A DNA stretch of 64,000 bases from Bettongia penicillata ogilbyi (GCA_023548195.1 JAJHZJ010000336.1:4258704-4322703), one strand, 5' to 3'; positions 43,784 through 55,035 are shown, counted from the first letter of the stretch. The notes: generated from the letters alone by a model not told the origin. Made by a program: numbers and translations.

Positions 43784-44375
43784 ATGGAAGCCCTTGCCAT
43801 GCCTCAGGGAACAGCAGAACACAGCACTTTAGAGCAGCAAAGCACTCTGACCTTCTCAAGTCTGAGTTACCTTCCCAGATCATTCTTCACTGCCTGCTTC
43901 ACAGATGGGGGACACTGAGGTGGGTAGGGGGAGACCAGCTCACTCTAGGTCACCCCAGCTGGCCTGGGGCTACCTCCAATGTGGAACTTAACCATCCTGA
44001 TTCCAAGCATACCCAGGGACCACCTCCTGTTTTCTTCCTGATCTGCCTTACCAAGGGAGAACTCTGGGTCACTCTCAGGACTTTGCCGAGGGCCCTGCTG
44101 CCCACGTCTCTACTCTCAAGGGACCCCAGTGCTCACGTACTGAGCCCCCCAGCCCAGGCTTCCTCATCTCAGGGAGAAGGTCCTGGGTTCTGCACCCCAG
44201 TGACTCCCTGCTCCAAGTACTTGGGGCTACACAGCTGGGCTGGGATCTCCCCAACTCCTCACAGAAGTGCCCGTGGAAGACAGTGCACCAGGGTTTTCCC
44301 AAAGAGAAGGGAATATCCCTGGGGGCCACCATGGTGCTATTTTTATTTGGAAAATAAATTCCCATGGAAAATACT
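43784..44375 (+). other. 3' UTR of the unnamed gene
   Basis: Follows the TGA of exon 8 to the poly-A signal. A 213-codon open frame that begins here (43780) overlaps the stop and is judged spurious. Confidence 0.6.
44353..44358 (+). terminator. Poly-A signal of the unnamed gene
   Basis: Canonical AATAAA 570 bp after the stop codon, within an A/T-rich patch; cleavage would be expected near 44375. Confidence 0.7.
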
Positions 44376-45169
44376 GTTCCTCTTCTTAGATCTGGATTTA
44401 TTAAGGAGCCAGAAATACTGATGGTTCCTCCCACCTTGGGGCCAGGAAGTGTTGGACTGGAAAGTGAGGTCTCTGTAGGCGTAGCTGCAGGGACAAGGAC
44501 ACGAGATGGGACACAGGATCAGGGTGTGGTTTCTTTAAAGCCAGGTATGTTGGTAGCTTCTTCAGGGGGCATCCTTTCCCGTCCCCCGATTTGGGGAGAT
44601 CTGGGTTTGGCGCCAGAAGGGGCAGCTGCATCTCAGGGAATCGCCAGCAGAGGGAACCCAAGGACCAAAGAAGATGCCAGCTTCTGGCTCTGAGCTGAGG
44701 CAGTGACTTTCTACCAGGGCTGGGGGTGACTTTCTGTCCCTTCTGGCATGAGGGGTGTTTCGGTCCCTAACATCAACTCTGAACTGCAGTGAGGTTCCCT
44801 TCTTTTTACTGGAAAAAAGACTCTTAGATGGAGGACCCCAACACAAGGGGAACAATAAAAAATGGGCACAAGAGAGCAGGAACTGTAGAGGTTATGAAGG
44901 GGAGGACACAGTCTTACCTAGACTCCCAGGTTCTTAGCCTCAGTTTCCCCTTTTGTATCTGAGAATGCGCTCCCTGTTCCCCACTGCTCAAGGATCAAGG
45001 AAGGCTTGACTCCTGGAGTCAGGCCCAGTCACCTGCCCCTTCCTGAGTCTTCAAGATTCCTTTCTGCCCCTTCAAGATTCCCTTCTGCCCCTTCCTCTCC
45101 CTCAGAAAAAAACACATTTATTGTGGGGGCATGTGACATAGGCTAGCTTGTGATGTTCTGTGAGGGGAG

Positions 45170-45240
45170 AGACAGAGAGAGAGAGAGAGACAGAGAGACA
45201 GAGACAGAGAGAGAGGTAGAGAGACAGAGAGAGGAAAGAG
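45170..45240. repeat. Purine-rich (GAGACA)n/(GA)n tract
   Basis: About 70 bp almost free of pyrimidines on the plus strand apart from the C of GACA units; a candidate triplex-forming tract. Confidence 0.85.
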
Positions 45241-45424
45241 AAAAGATGGGGGTGGGGAAGAACCATGTAGGGCAGCAATGAGGACTTGTCTGGGGTTCCA
45301 GTACCTGCTCTGGAAAGGAGGACCCCTACCCTCTCTCTTCTGGCCCAGGCCAGTGGTCTGGGTCAATATTCCTGAAGCTTTCTTGTGCCTGTCACCTTCA
45401 CTTTCAGCCCCCCACCCCCAGCCC

Positions 45425-45580
45425 ACCCCTCTGCAGGTGATTTATGGCTGGACCAGCCCTGGTGACCTTGGATATGGGATAACTAATGACAGGTCAATAG
45501 CACTAGAGAATAGGGGGTGGGCTGGGGAGGGGGAACCTGGCTGTTGTCCATTAACCAGGCTGGTTCCAATAACCCCCCAG
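45425..45580. promoter_or_regulatory. Candidate conserved island B (weak)
   Basis: Contains 'ggtgatttatggctggacc', 'gatatgggataactaatgac' and 'gtccattaaccaggctgg', non-repetitive and similar in texture to the stronger islands. Low confidence. Confidence 0.35.
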
Positions 45581-46439
45581 CCCCCCATCCTCCCGCCCCT
45601 GCGTTAGTCAGACCCACCAATTGGGGGAGGAGGTACAGATGTCTTCTCTCCCTTCCTTCAGCCTTACTCAGTCCTTAGCACTGGACTGGGTAGGGGCTTC
45701 TGGGACCAGGAACAGTGGCTCTCAAAGCTGGGAAACTGGAGGGACTTGTGTTCCTGAGGTGTGAGGAGGGAGTCAGATTAAATTTAGAATGTTTTGACAT
45801 ATGGGAATTAGATGTGGGGTGCCCTGAGAGTACTGCAGGTCTTCCCCCTCCCAGCCCCCCAAGTTCTGTAAACCTGAGGGGGCAAACTAGGGCTTGTTTG
45901 TACTCTAGGACTAGACCTAGTCCAGCTAGGACTCCAGTTTAGAGGACAAAGGTCGAATAATCCCTGGGGGTCCTTCCAGTCTATTCCTAACTCTCTTGAG
46001 GCCAGGCCCTTGTTCAGAGAGGGGTCACAACAGAACCCCTGTCCCTAGAAGGTTAACCGCCCCCCCCACTTCATTTAGACTGGAGTCTGGCCTGAGACTC
46101 ATTCCAGTGGGATGGGGAGGGGTGGGGTGGCAAGGGAAACCGAGGGTGGGGCTCTCACCCCAGACTACTCCTCCCCTTGAGCCCGGAACAGGCTTCAGGG
46201 ATGGGGGTGGGGAAAGACCCCCAAGACGGCATCCTGGGACCGGGTGTGGGGAGCTCAGCATGTTCCCTGGGTGGACGTGTGTCTGTGTGTGCGTGTATGT
46301 GGACTGTTAGACACCCACCTACCCCTTCGCTGGTTTTTGTCTCTTCTCTCTCAGTCCGTCTCCTTGTCTCCCTGTATGTCCCCCCACCCCCCTCCCCCGC
46401 CATCTGTGATTGGCGATGTCGCATCTCCCCCTCCCTCTC

Positions 46440-46760
46440 CCTTTAGCTGAGCCAGAGTCGATTTGGGGGAGGGGGAGCAGGCCATCCATCTCTGGTTATT
46501 ACAGCCTAATTGGGGGAAGGGGGTGGGCGGAGCGCCGGGCTCGCGGAAGGGGGGCACCTTTCGGGTGGGGACAGAGACGGGGGGGGGCGGGCATCCGGCG
46601 GGGGAGACTGAGAGGGGAGCTGGGGGGGGCCGGGCCATCCATCTCCGGTTATTACAGCCTAATGGGGCCGCGCGGAGCCCGCACATTTGTCATGAGCCTC
46701 GTTCGCTGATAACGGGCATTTGTCATCACTTCCCCCGCGTCCGTGTCCGTGTCCGCGTCC
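46440..46760. promoter_or_regulatory. Candidate enhancer island C with internal duplication
   Basis: Two 30-bp blocks, 46481-46510 and 46634-46663, share 'gccatccatct' and 'ggttattacagcctaat' with one difference. They are 153 bp apart, and each follows a G-rich run. Past the second block lie 'cacatttgtcatgagcctcg' and 'gcatttgtcatcacttcccc', themselves a short repeated motif (catttgtcat, twice). No coding frame explains this. Confidence 0.55.
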
Positions 46761-46919
46761 GTGGCACCGCTGGCATCGGGGGGCGGAGTGGGGGTGCTGT
46801 GGAAGGGTGTCGGACACACAAAAATCCAGGAAAGGAGGGTCTGCCACACCTCTCTCTACCCCAGCAACACACTCCCTCGGTATCATCATCTGTCACCATT
46901 GTACTCCCAACTGCAGGAC

Positions 46920-47045
46920 ACGCAATCTCTCCTCTTCTCTCTCCTCTTCTCTTTCCTTCCGTTCTCTCTTTCTTCTCTGTCTCTCTCTTCCTCTCTCTCT
47001 TTCTTCCCTCTCTTCTCTGTCCCTGCCCCCACCCCACACACACAC
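46920..47045. repeat. CT-rich low-complexity tract
   Basis: About 125 bp of (CT)n/(CTT)n-like pyrimidine-rich sequence with a short CA run at its right end. Confidence 0.8.
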
Positions 47046-47934
47046 TCAGAGGTGTCTGTTGTTAATGTCCATGTGAGCGCAGGTGACCCAGACTTCTGTG
47101 AAGCATTCACTGAGCCAGCTCCGTGTCTAAGTCGGTCACTGGGTGTGTGTGTTTCCCTAAGGCAAAGTGGGACAGTCACATACAGAGACAGCACACACAA
47201 GGGTTTTGAAGCTCTCTGAGCACAGGGAATGAATGGGCTTTTTGTTTCAGAGAGCTGCAGCAAGAGGGGGGCAAGGGGTTAAGTCTGGGATAAGAGGGCA
47301 TCCTCACCTCTTCTAGGCCACAATTGGAGGAGTCTTTGGGTTAAGGCCCAGGGAGGTCTAGGCCCATAGAGGTCAAGGTTACATGCCCCTATGGGGAAGC
47401 AGAAGGAGCACCTGCTGGGTCCTACCTTTCCTGCCATGTGACAGAGGCCAGTTGCAGTCTCTGAGGTCCCCTTCTGTAGGGCCAGCAGACAACAGCATGT
47501 CCTACAGCAGGAAAGGTTTAGGCAAGATGACAAGAAAGACTTCCTTTCAGAAAAACAGCCAGCTCCCTTTAAGGATATCCATAGTGATGACCCATCAAAG
47601 TCCTTTGGGTGGAGGTCCCATTTTCTGAGCAGAGACAGTGGTCCTGGCTGGTAGGCCCTCCAGATGAGGCTTTGGGATTGTGCTTTCTGGCCTCCCCGCC
47701 TCTATGCTCCTTTCTCCAACACCCCTAAAATCCCAATTCATACCATATCCTTTAAGTCTCAGTGTCTTTTCTATCTCTAGTCCCCCCAATCTTCCCTTCC
47801 GAGATAGGGGATGTGGTGGGAGTGTGCTCCCTTGGGAACAGGGTTAAGAAGTGGGTAGGGTACCTGGCAGGAGAGGACCGAGGTAGGGGCTGAGGGGGTG
47901 GGCAGGGAGCTAGGGAGGGTCCCTGGCGGGAGGG

Positions 47935-48260
47935 GAGTTGGCTCGGCTTGCTTGTTCCTTGTAAATGAAGACCATAATTAACATTAAATTAAGGTAATAC
48001 AAATGAAGAGAACACAGAGCCTGACAAGACGAGCGTTTGGGGAGGCAGCGGGGAGACGTGATTCATATTTTTAATTTACTGTGTGGATGGGCCGGGTGGC
48101 TGGGGATCGGGCGGGGGGTGGCAAGAACGGAGGGGGTGTCGGGCCATGCCGTGCACAGCTCTGTACCAGGGGCTCTGAGCACACAGTGACTATTAAACTC
48201 AACTGTCCATATAATGGGACAGGCTCAACACGGCGCCAGGGCCGCTGGGAGCTGCCTGCC
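47935..48260. promoter_or_regulatory. Candidate enhancer island D
   Basis: Contains 'accataattaacattaaatt' near 47971, 'gattcatatttttaatttac' near 48060 and 'tgactattaaactcaactgt' near 48187 in otherwise GC-rich unique DNA. Several homeodomain-type cores lie within 250 bp. Confidence 0.5.
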
Positions 48261-49224
48261 CAGGCCAGGCTGTAAATCCTGCCGAGGATGCAGCCCAGGC
48301 CAGGCCCAGAGTCCACAACTATGGCAGAGCCTTTCCAAAGGGGCCAGTGTCCAAGGCCCAGGTCTTAGTATCCAGGAGTTGGCACTGGGCAAGGAGCCAG
48401 AGTTATGAATCCCTCAGCAGGTGCTACCAGGCCTGGGTCAGAGACCCTGGACTCAAAATTTGGGCTGAAAACCCTACTGATGATAACCCTGACCTGGGCA
48501 AGGTTCCAGGGCATGCTATCCCCTGAAAGATCTCAGTGTGGGGAGAGGGTGAGAAGAGTTGAGTATCTGGGATAATGATGGTAAGAAAACCTGGCTCCTT
48601 CCTCCAGATGGGATAGACAAGGTGAGGAGGAAAGGTGTCTCAGACCTGGCCAGAGAGACATCTCCCCTGTGCTTCATCTTCTGAATTCAGAGAGGACTAG
48701 GGAGATGAGAATCAACTTTGGGAGGCTAAACTTTGAGCTCTAGGATCTAGACACTGGCAGTGATGGGGAGTGATGGGACCCATACTCGCATCCTAACACA
48801 CACATACACACACACACATCCCAAGCAGTCACAGAGGCTGTTCATGCTAAATCCCAAAGACCTAGAACAGAAGCCCATTCCTCCTATAAGAGTTGTTGCA
48901 CAAGATCTAGCCCTGCTTTTCCCCTGAGGATCCTCAAACCCCTAGAACAAAGCTCCCTAGAATAAGGATTCAAGTCCTCCCCCATGTTCCAGGCCCATTT
49001 TGAGAGGCCAGTATTGATCAATGATGGACAGGGGAAAGGTAAGGGTGGGAGGGAGCTATGCTGAAGTCTAGTAGTATTAGGAATATTGTAACCCCATCAT
49101 CATCATATCCTGGGGCTCCCCTGGGAGGGGAGGGGGCACCCAACCTTTCACCCCCTTGGAATTGGCCTTTGAGGAGAGAAAAGACCAAAGGCTTGGACGG
49201 GCTGAGGCTCGGAGCGATTCCTGC

Positions 49225-49430
49225 ATTCCTGGGATGTGTAATTTAGGTTTTGATATTACAAAAGTCTCGCTGCTCTGACACAGCAGGCGCCTGGCGCCTC
49301 ATTAATAAAGGATAAACTCGGAGTCTATTTACAGGCACTTTTTGGGGTTATTTACTCTCCAATATACATATGTAATGTGGCGCATACTTACCGCATGCTT
49401 TCCGCTGGCACAGGCGAGGCTGGTACTGCC
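49225..49430. promoter_or_regulatory. Candidate enhancer island E
   Basis: Contains 'gtgtaatttaggttttgata', 'caggcgcctggcgcctcatt', 'aataaaggataaactcggag', 'ccaatatacatatgtaatgt' and 'cgcatacttaccgcatgctt'. Unique and AT-rich with retained CpGs, it ends abruptly at the repeat-rich region to the right. Confidence 0.5.
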
Positions 49431-49479
49431 TGGATAGAGAGGCGGGAGTGGTGTCAGGCTTTCAGAGCTGAGACTTTCT

Positions 49480-49930
49480 CTCTGTCACTTTCTTCCTTCT
49501 TCCCCTCAACACATCTCCTCTATCCGCTTATGGAGTAATTTCTGCCTCCACAAAATCCTTCGCCTTCATCCTTTTCCCTTCCTAGCGATCAGCCCTTTGC
49601 AGTCACTCATCCACTCTATTGATAGCCTCCTCTCTGGTGTCTCTACCTCCAGCCTCTTCTGTTTTATGAGTTGTCTTCAAATCACTCTCCATTCGTCCTT
49701 CCTGCAGTGAAACAATGAACACGGCCTCTCTTCTGCTGAAAATCTTCAGTACCTCCCTACTGTCCTCCAAAATCCGGCCTCGACCTACCTTTGCCAGCAT
49801 TCCTTCATATACTGCTACTTCATTCCAGTCAGATTTAGGTACTCATTGTCTCCATGACTGGAATGGACCTCCGCCACCACCCCTCTTTCTCTGTGAAACC
49901 TGGTTAAAATCCTGCCCTAGGAAAAAGCAC
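49480..49930 (+). mobile_element. L2-type LINE remnant
   Basis: 'ctgctgaaaatcttcagtac' and 'tccggcctcgacctaccttt' match the L2 3' segment also seen at 2.5 kb. Confidence 0.6.
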
Positions 49931-50164
49931 TGATCAACATGACCTCGGACAAGGAATTTAACCTCCCCTGTAGGGCCTTAGTTTCCTCATTGATAAAATG
50001 AAGGAGCTGTGCTCGATCCATCAGTGATCTTACCTGCTATATAGATGTCAGTCATTATGACTCTCCCTCGCTGACAGTGATTTCACTCATCATTTCATCT
50101 AGACTTCTTTGCAATATCCACTTTCTCTCTTTCTCCCTTTTATGGAAACTTATGTTGCCTGTTT

Positions 50165-50400
50165 GGTCTTTTTCAATCGTATTCTACTCTCCAAGACCTC
50201 ATGTGGGATTTTCTTTCCAGAGATACTAGAGTGGTTTTCCATTTCCTTCTCCAACTCATTTGACAGATGAGGAAACCTTGGCAAACAGGGTGAAGTGACT
50301 TGCATAGGGTCACACAGCTGGTAAGTGTCTGAGACCAGATTTGAACTTGAGAAGAGTTTTTCAGGCCTGGAGTTCTATCCACCGTGGCACCTGCACCTAC
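50165..50400 (-). mobile_element. Marsupial-type tRNA-derived CORE-SINE
   Basis: 'ggttttccatttccttctcc', 'gacagatgaggaaacc' and 'cacagctggtaagtgtctga', with the head at the right ('tctatccaccgtggcacctg'). Confidence 0.8.
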
Positions 50401-51499
50401 CTAGGGGTAGGTGTTTCAAAGGACCTCCTTTGCATTTGGGACTTCCAAGTGGATTCCTTGTCTGCTCTTCCTTGTTTCTTAGTTCCTAGGCTGATCATCT
50501 CGCACTGGAGAGGACCCCAGAAGCCATCTGGTCTTACTCTTTCACAGCAACAGTCTTTCCTAGGGCCCTGCCAGGTTGACTGGGTATGCTTGCTAAAGCC
50601 CTACCACAAATGAATTAGGTTGATTCTTCTCCTTAAAAAGAAAAGAAATCAAATCCTTAAGCCTGAGACTGGCTCAGGCCCTTGAAGTGGCTTCCTGTTT
50701 GTCTCAGGCTCTACACTGGAGGCTTCTGATCATGGGATCGTGTGGTCATATATAAGGCTGTGCCCAGTGTCCTCACTGAGTGTCTTTTTGCTATGGCTAA
50801 GTTACTGTTCATTCTTCCTTTTCCAAGAGGCCCAATGACAATACAGCATGATGTCTTAACTTGTGGGTGAATTGGATTTCAGCAAGGCAGAGTTGCTCAG
50901 TCATCCGCCTCACTCTTCCACAGTCATCAAAGTCCAGTGGCAAGATAAAAGTCAAGGTGATTGTCCACAGCCTAGTATGCAGTGCATAACCTTGGCATCT
51001 TTGATGTCTGACCAAACTTAGAGGGCTCCACATCACCTGCTTCAGTTGCCTTCATGGCCGTTGGAACAAATTGTTCTCATCAGTTCATTCTGAGGTGGGG
51101 AAGTCTTCACATGCCTGGGGGGGACACCTTTCTAACTCACTGACAGTTTTGTGGCCTGTCAGTTACCCTCAACCTGGTTTAGCCTGTCTGCCAAGAGGGT
51201 TTACTGGGGTGTGGCTGCTGCACATGCTATAGCTTCTTGGAGCCACAGGTGAGACACCAAAGGTGGATGAACTCAGCAAGTCCTCCCACCAGACATGCTT
51301 GTCTTCCTTGAACACCCATACACTAAGTAATGGCTAAGTAAGCTATCTCCTTTGATTAACTGGGAAATGTCCTATGAGTCTCATTTCATTCCAGTATTGG
51401 ACCTAAACCACCAGGGGACCAGCCTTTGCTGGGCACAGACCACAACAGTTCTGCACCCCTACAAAGAAGGGAGGGAGGTACCTTCTCATACCTCTTTTT

Positions 51500-51640
51500 G
51501 GTTATGATTTCACAATTTCCAGTTTTGCGATTATTCTTTTTCTATTTAAACTGTAGTCATTGGGTATATAATCTTCCTGGACACTGTTTACTTCACTTTG
51601 AATCAGTACATATATTTCTTCCCATACTTCTTGAAAGACC
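51500..51640 (-). mobile_element. L1 fragment
   Basis: The stretch 'tacttcactttgaatcagta' is the reverse complement of the L1 motif at 5567 ('gaactgaatcaaagtgaagt'). Confidence 0.5.
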
Positions 51641-51924
51641 AGTCCCCAAACTGTAGCATTTAAGGGGTGTGTTTCTCTTTAAAGGCTGTCTCACCAGTAA
51701 CCTAGATGAAGAGGTTGTAGATAAGTGCTCCTCCTATTCTAGATCAACACCCTCCTCACCTGTGAAATATTTGAAGAATGTTTCTTTTGTATCAAGAAAT
51801 TTGATGGGAAGATGTCCCTTACAAAGCAGATTCTCTTTTCCTGGGGTTGACTCACTTTTGCCACAAGAACTTATTTCCACTACATCTAGGTGGGTGGGGT
51901 ATACAAATAAATCAGTATATGCAC

Positions 51925-52015
51925 ATATATGTCACATGTTAACAACACATGTATGCACACACATATGTATACAACATATACACATGTACAAGTATATATA
52001 GCTCATAAACACATA
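51925..52015. repeat. Degenerate (CA)n/(TA)n tract
   Basis: Alternating 'acacatgtatgcacacacat' and 'atgtatacaacatatacaca' sequence. Confidence 0.7.
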
Positions 52016-52309
52016 TTATGTATGTTACTGTTCTCTGTTCATAGGCTATCTTGTTTATTCAGAGGTGTGTTAAAGAGCCAATTGTTAAATTTACCCTTTG
52101 TTAATAGGCAAACACTACAACTCAGGACTAGATTTAATGTTTTGTTGACTGTGTAGACTTAAGAAAATGATAAAGAAAATGTTAGTAGTTCAGATTAAAT
52201 TTGTGTGTTGTGCCTACCTTCCCCTCCCCCTCAAACCTGGTTTATGGAAACTTGCACTTGCTTAGATGTGTGATTTCAGTGGGTCTCTCTCCTTTGCGTT
52301 TTGGACTTC

Positions 52310-52430
52310 CAATTCAATTCAATAAATCTTTAAGTGCCTCTTATGTGCCAGGCACTCTGTTAAGTACCAGAAATACAAATAAGAAAAAGAGAACGTCTCT
52401 GCCTCGGAAGAGTTTATGATCTGAAAGGGG
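52310..52430 (+). repeat. Long dispersed repeat, head fragment
   Basis: 'aataaatctttaagtgcctc' and 'ttatgtgccaggcactctgt' followed by a short body fragment. Confidence 0.5.
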
Positions 52431-53164
52431 TTAGAAATGATTCTTTCTGCACTCCTGCCTCAGCCTTACTGAAATGACAATGTATCTTCTGTCCCTTTAG
52501 AGACACAAACTTCTTTCCAGAGCTTTACCTGTGCCAGTATTAATCACACCAGAAGACATTTAGTGACTGCCAAATTTTCTTTAACATAAAGGGGGAGGAG
52601 TTAAAATGATACAATGAAAGGACAGTGAACAGTGGAGGGAACCATCTGTTTGGTGAAGAGGAGACTGACAGTATGAGCCAAGGCTCAATCAGCTTCTTGC
52701 AAAGGAAAAATGTTTTGTCCAACAACTTAATGAAGATGTGAGTTTTAACATAATCCCTCTTTGAAAAGCAAGAGAGGCAACGCTGACTGCTCTATGAATC
52801 ACCATGTATACCCATTGCTTCAAGTGTTTTATATTTGTTTGTGTTTGTTTTTACCAGGACTATTTGCATCATCTACATCTGAAGCTCATTGAGTTGAGGG
52901 GGAAGAGTCAGGGGAGTTGGGCAACCAGAAATTGGGCGACCCATTTGACCCTGTCAAAGCTTCCTCCCACATAGTGAGTAACCAGTATGACTCTTAGTTA
53001 CAGCTTTTGGTTTCTCTCTCTCAGGAGATTTCAAGACGCAGCTTCAGAAAGTTGAGTTCCAAACATGTCTTCAACTGATGAATTCTGGGCTATCAAGAGA
53101 GACTGAATGAGTCTTTTATCCCCCTTATAGGGCTTTCTGGGCAGGAAAACCTGACCGATAGCTG

Positions 53165-53400
53165 TAGTCATCATTTCTTATGAAGTGATATTCCATTACA
53201 TTCATGAACCACAACTTGTTCATCCATTCTCGAATTAATGGGCATCTTTTTCTTCTTCCAGATCTTTGCTACTACAAAAAGTGCTGTGTTTTGGTGTACA
53301 TGGGGCCTTCTTCTTGTCAATGAAATCCTTGGGGTATTGAACAGGAATTCTTTATATTGGAACAGAAATTTATCATTCTGTGAATTCCTCAATTCTGCTT
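53165..53400 (-). mobile_element. L1 3' fragment
   Basis: The reverse strand encodes broken pieces similar to the L1 tract at 5.4 kb, including the FVVAKIWKKKK and VHECNG stretches. Short and disrupted. Confidence 0.6.
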
Positions 53401-53504
53401 GCTTCTATTCAATCTGACAAACATTAAGCTAACGCTGTGTGCATGGCACTGTGGGTACATAATCAGAAAAGAAACAGTCTTGACTTAAGGCTTTCACGCT
53501 ACCT

Positions 53505-53820
53505 ACTAGGTCAGAGATTCTTAACCGTTTCTCTCTCTTTTTTTGGTGTCACAGACCCATTTGGAAGTTTCATGAATCCTAAGGACAATAATGTCGGTCA
53601 GCCAGTCAACAAGCCTTTCTTTAAAATTCCATTTTATTTTCAGTTCCAAAGCTTTCCCTCCCTCTCCCCTTGTCCCACACATTGAGAAGAAGGCAATAAA
53701 AAAAAAGCCTATTTATTACAATATATTATTATATGTTGTCATGCAAATCAAATCCCTGCCTTGTTGGGAAAGAAAGAATGAGAAAGAGGAAGTAAGAAAA
53801 GAAGGAAGGAAACAGGCTTC
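53505..53820. mobile_element. Unclassified old repeat
   Basis: 'gagattcttaaccgtttctc' and 'gtcacagacccatttggaag' recur in similar form near 63118 ('agctcttaaccttggtttgt' with 'gtcatggatccct'), so this is a dispersed element of unknown family. Confidence 0.4.
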
Positions 53821-53879
53821 AATCTGCATTGTGCTGTGTGGAGGTGGATAGCATGTTTCTTGTATGGTCATTGTGTTCT

Positions 53880-54100
53880 CACATCAAGAAGCATTTATTA
53901 CATTTCGGATGCTAGACTAGGCTCTGGATACCACAGAGGAGCTTATGTTCAAATGGGAGAAGATGACTTATAACAGGTTGCTGAAAGGGGTGGAGGGTGG
54001 CAGGGGTGGGAAAAAAGTACTCATAGAGGTGTGGTAGACAAAGTCCAAAGAGTTTGGAGTGAAGCCTGGAGAGGAATAAATAGAGTAATTTAAAGGCTAA
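53880..54100 (+). repeat. Long dispersed repeat fragment
   Basis: 'gaagcatttattacatttcg' and 'gatgctagactaggctctgg' with 'gaggagcttatgttcaaatg' resemble the head of the long family. Confidence 0.45.
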
Positions 54101-54101
54101 G

Positions 54102-54300
54102 GGTGGCTAGGTGGTGCAGTGGATGGAGGACAGGGCCATGAGTTCAAATCCCATCTCAGACACTTACTAGCAGTGTGACCCCAGGCAAATGACTTTACCC
54201 TGTTTGCCTCAGTTTCCTCATCTGTAAAATGAGCTAAAGAAACTGAAAACCATAAATGGGGTCATGAAGAGTCTGACATGACTAAACAACTACAAAATAG
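54102..54300 (+). mobile_element. Marsupial-type tRNA-derived CORE-SINE
   Basis: Forward copy from 'gggtggctaggtggtgcagt' through 'gcctcagtttcctcatctgt' to 'gaagagtctgacatgactaa'. Nearly complete and one of the best examples for defining the family here. Confidence 0.88.
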
Positions 54301-54330
54301 AAGAGTGGTCTAGAATGGAGGTTTAGGAAT

Positions 54331-54647
54331 TGTAAGGGGTTTGGCACTCTCGGGTTATCAGGGTCACGGTGTCCTCGGGAGAAATCTCTTGCATGACTTA
54401 CGTGATGGACCACCCTTAAGCAATAACCGACCTTCAGCAATTATGTTGAGCAAGAGCAGCAACAGTCAAGCATGTAAGCTCAGCACACAGTGTATACGAA
54501 CTTCTTGCATGCATGGAAGTAGAATGCCTATATATACTCTGAGCTAGCTGAGAATAAACGGAGTTCATACCATCCTTGCTCCCGCCTCATTCATTTGCCC
54601 CCGGAAGAAAGATCTCATGCAGGCATAGATCTTTGGGGGACTCAACA
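54331..54647 (+). mobile_element. Solo LTR of an endogenous retrovirus (6-bp duplication)
   Basis: 317 bp starting TG and ending CA, flanked on both sides by 'aggaat' (54325-54330 and 54648-54653). It has a TATA-like 'tatatatac' near 54530 and an AATAAA at 54553-54558, the order U3-R-U5 expected of a plus-strand LTR. No internal coding region is present, so it is a recombination-derived solo LTR. A 6-bp duplication is typical of class II (beta-like) elements, but the class is not proven. Confidence 0.8.
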
Positions 54648-55035
54648 AGGAATAAAGCAGCTAATCAGAGGAAGGCACCCAGAGCCTTGAAAGCTATCCA
54701 CAGACCTGGAGCCAAAGTTCATAACCTTTGTATTAGGAAATACAAGCTTATACCTTAGTTTCAGGGAGCGAGCGAGGGGGGGAGAGAGAGCGAGAGGGGG
54801 GTGTAATAAGTGGAGGGGAGGGGAAAGTTTCATGGAAGGGGTCACATATGAGCTAAGTCTTGAAGGATTCTGAGAGTCAGAGCTGAGGTGGCAGTGTTCA
54901 TGCCAGGGGAAGTATTATGTGAATGCATGGAGAAGGAGTTCCAGTTCAATTCAAGGCTCTATGGCTACAAAGACAGAAATGAAACAGTTCCTTGTCCTCA
55001 AGGCAATGGCTGAAAGAAGAGTAAAGGGAGGAAGA

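Larger units (their letters stand above)
44380..49220. other. Repeat-poor intergenic region between islands
   Basis: Downstream of the unnamed gene, 4.8 kb with hardly any transposon remnants, GC-rich, carrying islands B-D. No coding exon was recognised on either strand; the longer open frames are G- or CT-rich low-complexity artefacts. Confidence 0.5.

Noticed and set aside
43780..44421. 213-codon open frame after exon 8
   Set aside because: It starts inside the last coding exon in another frame and runs through the 3' UTR and past the poly-A signal.
46463..47219. Open frames of 105-200 codons in the island C region
   Set aside because: They are driven by G-rich and CT-rich low-complexity DNA; no splice structure or domain supports them.
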